Both the position numbers and the translations under genes were made by a program. Shown in pieces: positions 62,652 through 64,000 of a DNA stretch of 64,000 bases. The notes under the pieces are model-generated. The model saw only the letters and a program-made list of their open reading frames with translations. It did no database searches and had not been told where the DNA came from. Origin of the DNA: Echinicola marina (lineage in GTDB: Bacteria; Bacteroidota; Bacteroidia; Cytophagales; Cyclobacteriaceae); NCBI RefSeq assembly GCF_020463795.1, contig NZ_CP080025.1:3655501-3719500 (forward strand). The letters run 5' to 3'. Position 1 is the stretch's first letter. Each line of letters opens with the position of its first letter.

Positions 62652-63095
62652 TTAATTTTCAATTGTATGATGATAAAGCCACTCAAACTCTTGCCAAAAT
62701 TCCTGAGCTATTTTGTGCTGTATCAAAAGAGGAACAGCACTACTGTCATTTCCTAAAACTTGTATGTTAAGGGATGGCTTTTGGTCTGGATCCTCGACCT
62801 GTATAAAAATATATTGGTTCTGCAAGAAATAGATTCCCGCCCATTTTATGATTTTTGTATCAAGGTCAGATAATCCATATTCAAGGACTGAGGAATCCAT
62901 AACTGACCTAACAAGCTCAAAATGGGTGATTTTGACTTCAATTATGGCTTGTTTAGGACTGGAGAGCAATTTTGCCAATTCAGCAATTTCCAAGGATTCA
63001 AAGGAAGTAGGGCTCCTTTGATATTTTGACTGGAAATTGTAAAGCAGTTGTTTCAATAGGCCTTGATCTCTCGGCTTTTTGGGCTGATGCTTCAT
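62652..63095 (-). CDS. hypothetical protein, 147 residues
   Basis: I do not recognise the family. Soluble, slightly acidic, no signal peptide or membrane segment, with a basic N-terminus (MKHQPKKPRDQGLLKQLLYN). The end is rich in Trp, His and acidic residues (IAQEFWQEFEWLYHHTIEN). Codon use and length support a real gene. It is 174 bases upstream of the rhodanese-like gene on the same strand, so they may share a transcript. Confidence 0.6.
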   Translation of the reverse strand: MKHQPKKPRDQGLLKQLLYNFQSKYQRSPTSFESLEIAELAKLLSSPKQAIIEVKITHFELVRSVMDSSVLEYGLSDLDTKIIKWAGIYFLQNQYIFIQVEDPDQKPSLNIQVLGNDSSAVPLLIQHKIAQEFWQEFEWLYHHTIEN

Positions 63096-63562
63096 ATAGA
63101 TTAAAGGGATACTTTTTTTGCCAAAGAGGAATAGCTGTAAGGGGATAGGGTGATGATAAACTATTTTTTCTAAATCAATTGTTAAAATGAGAATTTGTAA
63201 TTGATGATTTGGTATTGGTGACTAATCTATGAACAGACAAATACGGTGTTTTGTTTAATATTGGATCATATTATTCTAAAAAATAGTTTTTTAATGTTCA
63301 AAAAGGCTGGATTCTTGTTTTTTAGGTCTTTTGTGCTAAATTTGATAAAGATGGCTGCCAACAAAGAGAAAGTCGTATTCCTGCCCATAATAATCCACTT
63401 GCTTGTAAAAAGCATTTATTGCTAGATATATGAATCCAATTAAGTTAAACAATATTTTATATGTGTATCCGTAAGAGTGCACGTAATAAAATATGACAAT
63501 ACGTGTCATTAAATTTCAAGGTATCAGGATAGTTGTTTTCTTGCATAAAAACAAGAAAAGCT
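63096..63562. other. gap before the IS1595-type transposase
   Basis: 467 bases, AT-rich, no gene recognised. It should contain the left end of the mobile element that starts at or before 63563, but no inverted end can be fixed because the partner end lies outside the window. Confidence 0.45.
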
Positions 63563-64000
63563 ATGAACCTTATAGAATTTACGGGCCATTTCCCAGATGA
63601 GGAAAGTTGTGAACAATACATCAAGAAATACCGTGAGAAAAGCGGTATACGGTGCAAAAACTGTGAGAAGATAACCCGACACTATTGGTTTGCCAACGGC
63701 AGGTTTTTCGAATGCAGCAGTTGTCGGAGACGTTCTTCTCTTAAATCAGGGACGGTAATGGAAAACAGCAAGCTTCCGCTCCGTATCTGGCTATTGGCCA
63801 TGCTGTTTATGTCGGCGACCAAGAAAGGGTTTTCCTGCCTTGAGCTCCAGCGGCAACTGGGGCTTAGCCGATATGAGACCACTTTCCGTCTGATGCACAG
63901 GATACGGTCAGCCATGGGACAACGAGATGAGCTTTATATCCTCAGTGACATGATTGAATATGACGAGTGTTATATGGAAACCGTACAGGAGAACCAGATC
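63563..64000 (+). CDS. IS1595-family transposase, 5' part (cut by window end)
   Basis: An open frame from ATG 63563 runs without stop to the last base (146 codons). The N-terminal zinc ribbon (Cys31, Cys34, Cys51, Cys54: RCKNC and ECSSCRRR) and the helix segment (PLRIWLLAMLFMSATKKGFS, LQRQLGLSRYETTFRLMHRI) match ISXO2/IS1595-type transposases. Asp134 in EYDECYME is the first catalytic acidic residue. The rest of the catalytic domain lies beyond the window. Confidence 0.88.
   Translation, partial: MNLIEFTGHFPDEESCEQYIKKYREKSGIRCKNCEKITRHYWFANGRFFECSSCRRRSSLKSGTVMENSKLPLRIWLLAMLFMSATKKGFSCLELQRQLGLSRYETTFRLMHRIRSAMGQRDELYILSDMIEYDECYMETVQENQI

Noticed and set aside
62474-62686. 70-codon minus-strand frame between the rhodanese-like and hypothetical genes
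   Set aside because: Low-complexity Lys/Ile/Tyr product and overlap with neighbours at both ends; likely AT-rich chance.

Overview
The window looks like chromosomal DNA of a marine-type Bacteroidota, most likely order Cytophagales, family Cyclobacteriaceae (Echinicola, Cyclobacterium or Algoriphagus-like). This is inferred from SusC/SusD paired with an ECF sigma factor and FecR, several formylglycine-type sulfatases, FkbM and PAS-kinase styles, and abundant intergenic palindromes. No rRNA, tRNA or CRISPR array was seen.

Region 1 (1-26 kb) is a surface polysaccharide locus, all on the + strand. It starts with an ABC-2 exporter: permease 36-854 and a Wzt-like ATPase 1800-3029, separated by a methyltransferase. 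It continues with tightly overlapping glycosyltransferases (seven GT2, five GT4/GT-B, one GT32-like, one unassigned candidate), two class I methyltransferases and one FkbM methyltransferase, two paralogous polytopic membrane proteins (16676-17923 and 22679-23857) and a NodB-type deacetylase (24634-25617). Many genes start with TTG and overlap their neighbour by 1-17 bases. Base composition shifts sharply inside the Wzt gene (about 2480) and inside a GT4 gene (about 16150), as if the AT-rich middle were an exchangeable cassette. From 17.9 to 26.1 kb the gaps between genes are long and built from degenerate 7-bp repeats, a 127-bp tandem array, small palindromes and longer direct repeats.

Region 2 (26-33 kb) holds two sulfatases separated by dispersed fold-back repeats, an exact 158-bp tandem array (31784-32573) and a small SRPBCC protein. 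Region 3 (33.1-34.5 kb) is an IS4-family insertion sequence on the minus strand.

Region 4 (34.8-49.4 kb) is a polysaccharide utilisation locus: ECF sigma, FecR, STN-containing SusC, SusD, a GH95 fucosidase/galactosidase, a probable beta-propeller glycoside hydrolase and a sulfatase closed by a strong terminator, then a secreted metallophosphoesterase. The set suggests sensing, import and desulfation/hydrolysis of a sulfated, L-fucose- or L-galactose-containing glycan.

Region 5 (49.5-64 kb) carries housekeeping and regulatory genes on the minus strand (response regulator, multi-PAS kinase, CorA, topoisomerase III, SEC-C protein), another sulfatase, a fused phosphodiesterase-like/alkaline phosphatase protein, a rhodanese-like protein, an unknown gene and the start of an IS1595-type transposase cut by the window end. 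The strongest unexplained signals are the heptad-phased intergenic DNA (17.9-26.1 kb) and a 176-bp fold-back element present twice (26267 and 59945) with compensating base changes.
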